Below are positions 1 to 7,843 of a stretch of DNA of 64,000 nucleotides, in pieces. The stretch covers positions 92,801 to 156,800 of the forward strand of contig DCKE01000029.1 of assembly GCA_002320285.1 (NCBI GenBank), given 5' to 3'. This DNA comes from Flavobacteriaceae bacterium UBA1682 (GTDB lineage Bacteria; Bacteroidota; Bacteroidia; Flavobacteriales; Flavobacteriaceae). Below the pieces are notes generated by a model that was given only the letters and a program-made list of their open reading frames with translations, was not told where the DNA came from and made no database searches. Each line of letters begins with the position of its first letter. The first letter of the stretch is position 1. The translations under genes and the position numbers were made by a program.

Positions 1-24
1 CGAACATCGACTCTCGAACATCGA
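1..24. repeat. Two direct 10-bp repeats at the window edge
   Basis: CGAACATCGA occurs at 1-10 and again at 15-24, separated by CTCT. The array may continue upstream of the window, which I cannot see. Confidence 0.5.
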
Positions 25-37
25 TTAAATAAAAAAA

Positions 38-61
38 GCCTCATTTTCATGAGGCCTTTTT
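38..61. terminator. Intrinsic terminator downstream of rny, probably bidirectional
   Basis: The hairpin is GCCTCAT (38-44), loop TTTC, ATGAGGC (49-55). It has an A tract before it and a T tract after it, so it can stop transcription from both directions. It directly follows the rny stop codon on the minus strand. Confidence 0.85.
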
Positions 62-1627
62 TTATTTAGCGATATTTACAGCTCGAGTTTCTCGAATTAC
101 GGTTATTTTAACTTGACCCGGATAGGTCATTTCTGTCTGTATTTTTTGTGAGATGTCGAATGAAAGTGTTGAAGCCATTTCATCGGAAACTTTTTCGCTT
201 TCAACAATAACTCTTAGTTCACGTCCAGCTTGGATGGCATACGCATTTTTAACACCATTGAATTCTTGAGCAATTCCTTCAAGATCTTTTAATCTCTGAA
301 TATACGAATCCAATACTTGGCGTCTTGCTCCTGGTCTTGCTCCTGAAATAGCATCACAAACTTGGATGATTGGAGAGATTAAAGAGGTCATTTCAATTTC
401 ATCATGGTGAGCCCCAATCGCGTTACATACTTCTTCTTTTTCTCCAAATTTCTCGGCCCACTGCATTCCCAAGATAGCGTGAGGAAGTTCACTTTCCGTT
501 TCTGGAACCTTACCAATATCGTGTAATAGACCAGCTCTTTTGGCTAGTTTTACGTTTAAACCTAGTTCTGCGGCCATTAATCCACAAAGTTTGGCTACTT
601 CTCTCGAGTGTTGTAATAGGTTTTGTCCGTAAGATGATCTGTATTTCATACGTCCGATGATTTTGATCAATTCTGGATGTAATCCGTGAATTCCCAAATC
701 GATTACCGTACGTTTTCCAATCTCGATGATTTCTTCGTCGATTTGCTTGGCTGTTTTTGCAACCACTTCTTCAATACGCGCTGGGTGAATACGACCATCA
801 GTTACCAAACGGTGTAAGGACAAACGAGCAATTTCTCTTCGAACCGGATCGAAACAAGAAAGGATAATTGCCTCAGGTGTGTCGTCTACAATGATTTCCA
901 CTCCAGTTGCTGCTTCAATAGCACGAATATTTCTTCCCTCTCTACCGATAATACGACCTTTAACGTCATCGGATTCGATGTTGAATACAGAAACACAATT
1001 TTCTACAGCCTCTTCAGTACCTACACGTTGAATGGTGTTGATAATGATTTTTTTGGCTTCCTGTTGAGCAGTCATCTTAGCTTCTTCAATGGTGTCTTGA
1101 ATAAAAGACATTGCATTGGCTTTAGCCTCTGTTTTTAAACTGTCAATAATTTGGTTTTTTGCTTCGTCAGCAGAAAGTCCCGAAATGATTTCCAGTTGTT
1201 CTACTTGACTTTTGTGTAGCTTTTCAACTTCTTCTTGTTTCTTTTCAACAAGCTCTAGTTTGGTCTCGTAATCTTTTATCTTTTTCTCTCCTTCTTCATT
1301 CGATTTTTTGGCTTTAGCCAATTCGCTTGAAATTTGAGATTCTTTGTCTCTTGTTCTTTTTTCTGCTTCTGCTATTTTTTTATCTCGCGATAAAATTACT
1401 TGCTCGTGCTCTGCTTTAAGCTCTATGAATTTCTCTTTTGCTTGAAGCATCTTCTCTTTCTTCAACGTCTCTCCATCGGCTCTGGCATCTTTTAAAAGCG
1501 TTTTAGCTTCGTTTTTAGCATTCTTTAAAATGGAAGATGCATTGTTTTTTTCCAAGTACTTTGCAACGGCAAAGCCTATTCCAGTTCCAAGTATTAATCC
1601 CCCGATAATTAATATTATTGTATCCAT
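62..1627 (-). CDS. rny: Ribonuclease Y
   Basis: This is a membrane-anchored endoribonuclease that starts mRNA decay. The product has 521 residues, the usual length for the family. An N-terminal membrane helix (about residues 3-23) is followed by a long charged coiled coil to about residue 190. A KH domain follows with the GRIIGREGRNIRA signature. An HD metal-dependent phosphohydrolase domain then carries the HDIGK motif and later HH residues (AHHDE). I chose the ATG at 1627, whose product begins MDTIILIIGG. An in-frame ATG at 1660 would add 11 residues, but that stretch is encoded by the 3' stem and poly-U tail of the adjacent 6S RNA gene. It is the last gene of a minus-strand cluster with zapA and 6S RNA. 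Confidence 0.96.
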   Translation of the reverse strand: MDTIILIIGGLILGTGIGFAVAKYLEKNNASSILKNAKNEAKTLLKDARADGETLKKEKMLQAKEKFIELKAEHEQVILSRDKKIAEAEKRTRDKESQISSELAKAKKSNEEGEKKIKDYETKLELVEKKQEEVEKLHKSQVEQLEIISGLSADEAKNQIIDSLKTEAKANAMSFIQDTIEEAKMTAQQEAKKIIINTIQRVGTEEAVENCVSVFNIESDDVKGRIIGREGRNIRAIEAATGVEIIVDDTPEAIILSCFDPVRREIARLSLHRLVTDGRIHPARIEEVVAKTAKQIDEEIIEIGKRTVIDLGIHGLHPELIKIIGRMKYRSSYGQNLLQHSREVAKLCGLMAAELGLNVKLAKRAGLLHDIGKVPETESELPHAILGMQWAEKFGEKEEVCNAIGAHHDEIEMTSLISPIIQVCDAISGARPGARRQVLDSYIQRLKDLEGIAQEFNGVKNAYAIQAGRELRVIVESEKVSDEMASTLSFDISQKIQTEMTYPGQVKITVIRETRAVNIAK

Positions 1628-1654
1628 ATTTGTTTGTGTAATTATATAAAAAAA

Positions 1655-1810
1655 GCCCACATTAGGGGTGGTTGTATAAACTCGTAATATGACAAGTTTT
1701 GAGCTATCTTGCTGTTCAAGGATCTGCGCAAGGCAGCATGCTTTAGAAGCAATGATTCACTCATTTGAATTTGTTAGCGTTGAGTTTATCAAACAGGTAC
1801 TAATGTGGGC
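1655..1810 (-). ncRNA. ssrS: 6S RNA, RNA polymerase regulator (flavobacterial type)
   Basis: The 211-base gap between zapA and rny folds as 6S RNA. The ends pair perfectly over ten bases (GCCCACATTA at 1655-1664 with TAATGTGGGC at 1801-1810). A second helix follows after an internal loop (TATAAACTC at 1675-1683 with GAGTTTATC at 1782-1790), leaving a long rod with an open centre. On the minus strand the 3' arm is followed at once by seven U residues, so the closing stem doubles as terminator; this sets the strand. 6S RNA lies next to zapA in many bacteria, and a divergent 6S-Flavo class is known in flavobacteria. I assign it from structure and position, not from an alignment. Confidence 0.85.
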
Positions 1811-1840
1811 AGTATCTTAGTTTTATGTTAAAGAACGTGT

Positions 1841-2134
1841 TTATTTAGAAAGAATCTTATCCAATTTTGCATTCATTTCTTGTAATCGATCAATAGCTTG
1901 CGTATAGTTGTCCGAAATATCGATTTTCTTCTGCTCGGTCTGTGCTGCAAATTGCAAAGCACACATCGCTAGAACATCTTGTTTGTCTCGAACAGCATAG
2001 TTCTCTTCAAACTGGTGGATCATCGTCTCAATTTTTTTAGAAGCCGTTCTCAAACCTTCCTCTTGTGAATAATCCACAGTAAGCGGGTAAATCCGATCGG
2101 CAATTGATACTTTTATCTTTAATTTCTGATCCAT
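1841..2134 (-). CDS. zapA: Cell division protein ZapA
   Basis: ZapA binds FtsZ and promotes bundling of protofilaments in the Z ring. The 97-residue product fits the family: an N-terminal beta-rich head (residues 1-40, with KIKVSIADRIYPLTV and the DYSQEEGLRTASKKI region) followed by a C-terminal coiled coil for dimerisation. The stop is TAA at 1841-1843. Upstream by 12 bases is a small coiled-coil gene on the same strand; downstream is the 6S RNA gene. The zapA-6S RNA adjacency is widely conserved and supports both calls. Confidence 0.93.
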   Translation of the reverse strand: MDQKLKIKVSIADRIYPLTVDYSQEEGLRTASKKIETMIHQFEENYAVRDKQDVLAMCALQFAAQTEQKKIDISDNYTQAIDRLQEMNAKLDKILSK

Positions 2135-2146
2135 ATTAACTCTTTA

Positions 2147-2437
2147 TTATTCAGAGAGTTGTGCTATACAATTGTCTATTTCTCGTATTAATGAATTTAT
2201 CTTGAGTTTCGTATCTCTTTTGTTTTCTTCGTTGCCCAGTAATGAATTGGCTAATTTTAGTGAATCGTATCGGGTTTCCAAACCACTATGCGTATCTCTT
2301 AAATTATTGATTTCCGCTCTAGACTTATTCAGTTCTTGCAATAATGTTGCATTCTCAACTTCCAAAGCATCAAGCTTTTGTACCAGTTTTGTAAACTTAC
2401 TTTCCAGAGAATCTATGATTTCGTTAAGTTCACTCAT
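2147..2437 (-). CDS. Small coiled-coil protein upstream of zapA
   Basis: The product is a 96-residue, highly charged protein that is almost entirely coiled coil, with heptad-like Leu/Val spacing (SLESKFTKLVQKLDALEVEN). It has no signal peptide or membrane segment. I chose the ATG at 2437 (MSELNEI). An ATG at 2452 is possible, but a TAnnTTTG promoter element at 2465-2472 would place the transcript start near 2458-2460, leaving almost no leader for it. The gene ends 12 bases before zapA, so the two are probably cotranscribed. Position and shape suggest a division-associated scaffold comparable to ZapB, but I see no sequence motif that proves this. Confidence 0.8.
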   Translation of the reverse strand: MSELNEIIDSLESKFTKLVQKLDALEVENATLLQELNKSRAEINNLRDTHSGLETRYDSLKLANSLLGNEENKRDTKLKINSLIREIDNCIAQLSE

Positions 2438-2464
2438 TATACTATTGTTCATTACATGATTTTA

Positions 2465-2472
2465 CAAAGTTA
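2465..2472 (-). promoter_or_regulatory. Promoter -7 element for the coiled-coil/zapA operon
   Basis: On the minus strand this reads TAACTTTG, an exact match to the Bacteroidota -7 element TAnnTTTG. I see no clear TTTG at -33; the region there is a T-rich run. Confidence 0.5.
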
Positions 2473-2620
2473 ATATTACTATCTCTAAATAAAAAAAAAA
2501 TATGATAAAAAATCGAAAATTCTTTATTGTTAAATAAATTGTAGATCTTTAAGTTTAATTTATTTTTAAATAATCCGTTTATAACTCATTAGTTATTTTT
2601 ATAAATTAGCACAAATTGCC

Positions 2621-4309
2621 ATGATGAAATTCATATTTTTCTTTTTACTTTCAACCAGTTGTATTTTTGCACAGCGTTTTCCTAAAGATCAGTTTTTAAG
2701 TCCTTTGAAAATCGATTTAATTCCCTCAGGTACTTTTGGAGAATTGCGGGGCAATCACTTTCACGCGGGTTTAGATATCCGTACAGAACAGCGAATTGGA
2801 TTGCCTGTTTATGCCCCTGCTGATGGAACTGTTTCGCGTATCAAGGTTTCTACATTTGGTTATGGTAAAGCGTTGTACATCAACCACGCTGGAGGTTATA
2901 CAACGGTTTACGGGCATTTGAACGCTTATAACAATGCCATTGGGGCAGTTGTAAGAAATCAGCAGTACAAAACCAATAAATTTGAAATCGAACTTTTTCC
3001 AAAAGCAGGAGAATTGGTTGTGAAAAAAGGTGATCTGATTGCGTTTACGGGGAATACAGGTGGATCCGGTGGACCCCATTTGCATTTTGAATTCCGGGAC
3101 ACCAAAACAGAAAAGATTATTAATCCATTACACTTTGGAACGCAGATCAAAGTAAAAGATGCAAAAGCTCCTGTTCTAAACGGTTTGATGGCATATCCAC
3201 TCAGCGAAACTGCCTTGGTCAATCAATCTGAAAAACCAGTAGAGATTTCGCTGACCAAACAAAAAGACGGAACCTATATCGCTAATCGTGTTCGCGCTAA
3301 GGGTAAAATTGGCTTTTCGGTCAATACCCATGATGTTTCTGATAATAACTATGCTAAAAACGGAATCTATTACATAAAAACATATTTAAACGGTTCGCCA
3401 TTCTATAGTTTTCAATTCGATACTTTTGCTTTTGATGAGTCCAGATATGTTAATGCGTTGATTGATTATGAGTATTTTGTAAAGACAAAACAGCGTTTTC
3501 AAAAATTGTTTTATAAAAAACCGTACGGATTATCTTTGATTAACTCCTATAGGAATAACGGTCAAATCGAAGTAGACTCGATGTCGAATTTTAATTATAT
3601 GATTGAAATATGCGACTTCAACGGCAATAAAACTATTGTTCACGTTCCGATTGATTATGCGGATGAAGCGGTGTTAATCCGTGCGGAAAAAGAAGTAACA
3701 CCTTTGTTTATTCAAACGGAACGCGATTATATATTTGAAAGAGATCAGTTCGTTGTTGAATTTCCTTCTCGGGTGTTTTATGACGATTTTTATTTAAAGT
3801 TGGAAGTTAAAGATCGCGTTTTATATCTGCACGATGAAACCGTGCCCTTGCATAAAAATATTACGATTAAATTTGACGTTAGTCAACTAGAGGGGGTTAA
3901 TCTCGAAAAAGCTTTTATTGGGAGGGTCAGTAATGGGAAAAAAGAATACTTTAGCACGCAGAAAAAGAACAATTTGTTTTCGATTAAAACACGGGACTTC
4001 GGCGAATATCATATTTTTGAAGATAATACCCCGCCGGTGATTGCTAAACCGAGTTTTGTCGCCGGAGCGGAATTGGATAAAACGAAACGGTTGTCCTTTG
4101 TGGTAACCGATGATTTGTCGGGGCTCAGTACGATAGAGGGGTATATCAATGGCCGATGGATTTTATTGGATTATGACTATAAAACCAATTTGATTGTACA
4201 TGCGATTAGTGATGCTATCGCTGTAGATGGACGAAACGACATTAAAATAATAGCAACGGATCGAATCGGTAATAGTACTGTTTTTGAAAGCCACTTTTTT
4301 ATAAAATAA
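2621..4309 (+). CDS. Secreted M23-family metallopeptidase (cell-wall endopeptidase)
   Basis: This is a zinc peptidase of the lysostaphin/LytM type, which cuts peptide cross-links in peptidoglycan. The product has 562 residues with a signal peptide ending near residue 17 (FLLSTSCIFAQ). The M23 domain covers about residues 40-165 and holds the zinc and catalytic residues: H48 and D52 in HAGLD, and H153 and H155 in HLHF. About 390 residues follow without a recognised domain, probably beta-sandwich modules. The gene starts at tandem ATG codons (2621, 2624). It is followed 11 bases later by a TonB-dependent receptor, so the two are likely one transcript and both act at the envelope. Confidence 0.9.
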   Translation: MMKFIFFFLLSTSCIFAQRFPKDQFLSPLKIDLIPSGTFGELRGNHFHAGLDIRTEQRIGLPVYAPADGTVSRIKVSTFGYGKALYINHAGGYTTVYGHLNAYNNAIGAVVRNQQYKTNKFEIELFPKAGELVVKKGDLIAFTGNTGGSGGPHLHFEFRDTKTEKIINPLHFGTQIKVKDAKAPVLNGLMAYPLSETALVNQSEKPVEISLTKQKDGTYIANRVRAKGKIGFSVNTHDVSDNNYAKNGIYYIKTYLNGSPFYSFQFDTFAFDESRYVNALIDYEYFVKTKQRFQKLFYKKPYGLSLINSYRNNGQIEVDSMSNFNYMIEICDFNGNKTIVHVPIDYADEAVLIRAEKEVTPLFIQTERDYIFERDQFVVEFPSRVFYDDFYLKLEVKDRVLYLHDETVPLHKNITIKFDVSQLEGVNLEKAFIGRVSNGKKEYFSTQKKNNLFSIKTRDFGEYHIFEDNTPPVIAKPSFVAGAELDKTKRLSFVVTDDLSGLSTIEGYINGRWILLDYDYKTNLIVHAISDAIAVDGRNDIKIIATDRIGNSTVFESHFFIK

Positions 4310-4320
4310 ACCAGATCAAC

Positions 4321-6786
4321 TTGAAAAAATTCAAAGCATTTTCTATCGTTATAGGCTTGTTATTTAGTATAAATTTTTACGCTCAACAAGCGAGAATTAA
4401 GGGGGTTGTTTTGAATGAGAAACAACTACCGGTTGTCGGCGTAACAGTTGGTGCTGGTGCTCTTCAGGCAACGACCAACGTCAATGGTTTTTATGTGCTG
4501 CATATCGAGTCGGAACAGGAATATCAAGTAAATTACACCCATATCGGATTCAAAACTGCTACGGTGATGGTTCGTTTGAAAAACAATGAAGATTTTGAAT
4601 TGAATTTGGTGTTAAATAGGGATTCTCAAACGTTGGAGGAGATTGTAATTGACAATGCTAATGCTAATGATCGCGTTGTAGGTGCTACGGTGATTTCACC
4701 AGTATTGTTGCGCAGGATTCCCGGTGCCAATGCCGGTATTGAAAATATTTTAAAAACCTTACCTGGGGTATACTCCAATAATGAATTGAGTACGCAATAT
4801 GCTGTTCGAGGAGGGAATTATGATGAGAATTTGGTCTATGTTAATGAAATTGAGGTATACAAGCCGTTTTTGATTCGTTCGGGGCAGCAGGAGGGGTTGA
4901 GTTTTACCAATACGGATATGGTTGAGAAAGTTAATTTTTCCGCTGGGGGATTTCAAGCGAAATACGGGGACAAGTTAGCATCTGTCTTGGATATAACTTA
5001 TCGTAATCCTACGGCGTTTAAGGCGGCCATCGAGGCTAGCTTCTTAGGAGGTGCAGCAACAGTTGATTGGGTTTCGAAAAATCAAAAATGGAGTACCGTT
5101 TCAGGTGTTCGATATCGCGATAATAAATTGTTGGTCAACAGTCAGGAAACGCAGACGAATTTCAGTCCCACTTTTGTAGACTTTCAAACCTTGATCAATT
5201 TTAATGCATCAACCAGATGGCAATGGAGTTTTTTGGGAAATATTTCCCAGAATAAGTATCACTATGAACCGTTAACTCGACAAACAAATTTTGGTACTAT
5301 CGATAATCCGACGGCTTTGCTAGTGTATTATCAAGGGCAGGAAAAAGATGAGTATCTCACGCTGTTTGGAGCTTTAAAAGGCGTTTATCAATGGAATGAC
5401 TATACCAAAATAAAATTTATTGCTTCGGGTTATCAAACACGTGAAAAAGAACATTTTGATATTTTGGCGTCTTACCGTTTGGGGGAGATTGATACCAATT
5501 TGGGCTCTGAAAATTTTGGCGGGGTCAGTTATAGCAGAGGTGTGGGTTCACAGCTCAATCACGCTAGAAATGATTATGATGCCGTTATTTTTAATGGGGA
5601 AGTAAAAGGTTTTCACGATAAAGATCAGCAGCAGTTTGAATGGGGGTTAAAGTTTAGTCGTGAAGATGTTAAAGATAGGCTGTCTGAATGGGAAGTTGTT
5701 GATTCTGCCGGTTTTTCATTGCCGTCACCACTGGTTGATTTGCGAAATGATCAGCCGTATCAACCGTATTATGGGCCATTATTGCCCTTTCAAAATGTGC
5801 GCTCTAGAAATGATGTCATTATAGATCGTTTATCGGGATATGTACAATGGAATTACAGAACGGAATTTGGACAAAATGAGGTTTGGATGAATGCCGGTGT
5901 GCGGGGACATTGGTGGCAGGCTGATTCTGACGATCAAAAATCGGATTCAAAGCTGATTGTTAGTCCACGTGCGCAAATTGCAATCAAGCCAAATTGGACA
6001 GCGGATATGGTGTTTCGTGTATCGGGTGGTTGGTATGCACAACCGCCATCGTACAGGGAGATGAGAGCTATGGATGGGACGGTAAATGTAAACTTAAAAG
6101 CGCAACAATCCATACATTTGGTTGTGGGTAATGACTATAGCTTTAAGTTGGGACAGCGTCCGTTTAAATTGACAACAGAGGTTTATTATAAGAATCTAAC
6201 AGCCGTTAATACGTATACTTTGGAGAATGTGCGAATTCGTTATCATGCCGATAATGATGCTAAGGCCTATGTTTATGGAGCGGATGTGCGTTTAAACGGT
6301 GAAATATTACCGGGGACGGAATCGTGGTTAAGTGTGGGCTACCTAAGAACACAAGAAAACTATAAAGACCAAGGTTATATAGCAAGACCCACTGACCAAA
6401 GATTAAAATTTGGATTATTGTTTCAGGACTATATGCCTCAGATTCCCAATCTAAAGATGTATTTGAATTTGGTTTACAATACAGGCTTGCCCGGAGGTTC
6501 TCCATCGTATGCTGATCCGTATCAATATCAGCTGCGTTTAAAGGATTATCGCAGGGCAGATGCTGGTTTTTCTTATGTGTTTAAGGATGCAAAAATCGGA
6601 GGCAGTAAAAAGTGGTTAAAGCCTTTTGATGAGTTGGCTTTAGGTGTTGAAATATACAATCTGTTTGATAATCAGAATGCCATTACCAATACTTGGGTAC
6701 GCGATGTGTATACCAAAGTGCAATACGGTATACCGAATTATATGACAACTAGAACTTTTAACTTAAAAGTAAACATGCGGTTATAA
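4321..6786 (+). CDS. TonB-dependent outer-membrane receptor with carboxypeptidase-like N-domain
   Basis: The product has 821 residues. A signal peptide ends near residue 21 (SINFYAQ). Next comes a CarboxypepD_reg-like domain (about 25-105, starting ARIKGVVLNEKQLPVVGVTV) and a plug domain (about 120-225, with the PGANAGIENILKTLPGV and YAVRGGNYDENLVYV segments). The rest is a beta-barrel ending in an aromatic-rich terminal strand (FNLKVNMRL). The start codon is TTG at 4321; no in-frame ATG lies near the signal peptide. There is no SusD-type partner. It lies 11 bases after an M23 peptidase gene, which suggests a cell-envelope ligand or cargo, but the substrate cannot be read from sequence. Confidence 0.9.
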   Translation: MKKFKAFSIVIGLLFSINFYAQQARIKGVVLNEKQLPVVGVTVGAGALQATTNVNGFYVLHIESEQEYQVNYTHIGFKTATVMVRLKNNEDFELNLVLNRDSQTLEEIVIDNANANDRVVGATVISPVLLRRIPGANAGIENILKTLPGVYSNNELSTQYAVRGGNYDENLVYVNEIEVYKPFLIRSGQQEGLSFTNTDMVEKVNFSAGGFQAKYGDKLASVLDITYRNPTAFKAAIEASFLGGAATVDWVSKNQKWSTVSGVRYRDNKLLVNSQETQTNFSPTFVDFQTLINFNASTRWQWSFLGNISQNKYHYEPLTRQTNFGTIDNPTALLVYYQGQEKDEYLTLFGALKGVYQWNDYTKIKFIASGYQTREKEHFDILASYRLGEIDTNLGSENFGGVSYSRGVGSQLNHARNDYDAVIFNGEVKGFHDKDQQQFEWGLKFSREDVKDRLSEWEVVDSAGFSLPSPLVDLRNDQPYQPYYGPLLPFQNVRSRNDVIIDRLSGYVQWNYRTEFGQNEVWMNAGVRGHWWQADSDDQKSDSKLIVSPRAQIAIKPNWTADMVFRVSGGWYAQPPSYREMRAMDGTVNVNLKAQQSIHLVVGNDYSFKLGQRPFKLTTEVYYKNLTAVNTYTLENVRIRYHADNDAKAYVYGADVRLNGEILPGTESWLSVGYLRTQENYKDQGYIARPTDQRLKFGLLFQDYMPQIPNLKMYLNLVYNTGLPGGSPSYADPYQYQLRLKDYRRADAGFSYVFKDAKIGGSKKWLKPFDELALGVEIYNLFDNQNAITNTWVRDVYTKVQYGIPNYMTTRTFNLKVNMRL

Positions 6787-6790
6787 TTTT

Positions 6791-6822
6791 TTTGAAAGCT
6801 AGCGTAATTATTTTTATATTTG
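6791..6822 (+). promoter_or_regulatory. Bacteroidota promoter for the EF-hand-like lipoprotein
   Basis: TTTG at 6791-6794, a 20-base spacer, then TATATTTG at 6815-6822. This predicts a transcript start near 6829, about ten bases before the start codon. It suggests the lipoprotein gene has its own promoter despite following the receptor closely. Confidence 0.6.
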
Positions 6823-6838
6823 ATAGGATAAAAAGTAA

Positions 6839-7567
6839 ATGATGAAAAATTTAAAAGGGGCTGTGGTGATCTTGGTTTTGATGAGTTTGTATTCTTGTAA
6901 AAAAGAAGAAGAACAACCCAAAGTGATTTATGAAGCGAAAAAGATTTCAGTGCGCGAACCTCAAAAAATAGATAGTACGCAAATTAAAATTGCTGATTTA
7001 CCGATTTTGATGGAGGGAACCAATTATTTGATTCATCCCATAGGAGACGTACGGGTTTATGATGTGTCTTCAAAATACGGTTCGACTAAGGTCAATCAAG
7101 TTTCTTATACGATTTCAAATTATAACCGTTATGAATTGACGGGGTATTTTCAGAATCTGATGTTTCAGCATATGGACTCTACTGCCTTGCGTCCCTTGAC
7201 CGATCAGGTTATGCAAATTCAAACGGTAACTTACTTAAATACGATAGCTGATAAAACTAAAAAGAAAATTTTGGTATACAGCATAGCGGATTTAGATACC
7301 AATCAGGATGGGAAAATTGATTCTAATGATATCAAGTCTTTATACATCAGTATGAACGACGGGACTAAATTCACAAAATTATCAGAGGATTTGCATGAGC
7401 TTTTAGATTGGAGTGTGATTGAATCTCAAAATAGATTGTATTTTAGAACTATTGAAGATATCAATAAAAATGGCGCTTTTGACAAGAACGATGCCATCGA
7501 TTACTTCTATGTCGATTTGAGTAAAAATCAATGGAAAATAGAGGCATATAATCCGATGGGAAATTAG
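6839..7567 (+). CDS. Predicted lipoprotein with EF-hand/dockerin-like calcium loops
   Basis: I do not recognise the family. The 242-residue product starts with a lipoprotein signal peptide (LMSLYSC, Cys at about residue 20) followed by charged residues, so it is probably lipid-anchored in the envelope. Near residue 155 is DTNQDGKIDSND and near residue 208 is DINKNGAFDKND. Both match the DxNxDGxIDxxD loop of EF-hands and dockerin repeats, so calcium binding is a fair inference. No catalytic motif is visible. The gene follows a TonB receptor by 52 bases but has its own good promoter and its own terminator. It starts at tandem ATGs (6839, 6842). Confidence 0.75.
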   Translation: MMKNLKGAVVILVLMSLYSCKKEEEQPKVIYEAKKISVREPQKIDSTQIKIADLPILMEGTNYLIHPIGDVRVYDVSSKYGSTKVNQVSYTISNYNRYELTGYFQNLMFQHMDSTALRPLTDQVMQIQTVTYLNTIADKTKKKILVYSIADLDTNQDGKIDSNDIKSLYISMNDGTKFTKLSEDLHELLDWSVIESQNRLYFRTIEDINKNGAFDKNDAIDYFYVDLSKNQWKIEAYNPMGN

Positions 7568-7593
7568 TAATAGTCATAAAATATATAAAAAAA

Positions 7594-7622
7594 GGGTCAT
7601 TCGAGAGAATGACCCTTTTTTT
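7594..7622 (+). terminator. Intrinsic terminator after the EF-hand-like lipoprotein
   Basis: Stem GGGTCATTC (7594-7602), loop GAGA, stem GAATGACCC (7607-7615), then seven T. An A tract precedes it. Confidence 0.9.
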
Positions 7623-7658
7623 ATGCTTTGGAAACAACGATTTTGTATTGATATAACC

Positions 7659-7702
7659 TTTGTATCTAGTTCGCACCTGGTTTGCACCTGGTTTGCATCT
7701 GG
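7659..7702. repeat. Four tandem 11-bp repeats between a terminator and carB
   Basis: Consensus TTTGCACCTGG. The copies are TTTGTATCTAG (7659-7669), TTCGCACCTGG (7670-7680), TTTGCACCTGG (7681-7691) and TTTGCATCTGG (7692-7702). The rest of the 7623-7800 gap shows no gene. Confidence 0.75.
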
Positions 7703-7800
7703 TTTTGCGGGATTTAATTCGCAGGGTTTAGGTGTTTTAATTTGACATAAAAACCTTGGTTGGATTGGTGAGTTGGCTATGGGCTTGGTGTAAAGCAAAA

Positions 7801-7832
7801 AAGGTTGCATCTCTCGATGCAACCTTTTTTTA
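7801..7832. terminator. Intrinsic terminator downstream of carB, bidirectional
   Basis: Stem AAGGTTGCATC (7801-7811), loop TCTC, stem GATGCAACCTT (7816-7826), with A residues before and T residues after. It sits 12 bases beyond the carB stop. Confidence 0.88.
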
Positions 7833-7843
7833 ATTGGATTGTA

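Noticed and set aside
1628..1660. N-terminal extension of RNase Y by 11 residues
   Set aside because: The extra codons are read from the 6S RNA 3' stem and poly-U tail. The family starts at the membrane helix, with ATG at 1627.
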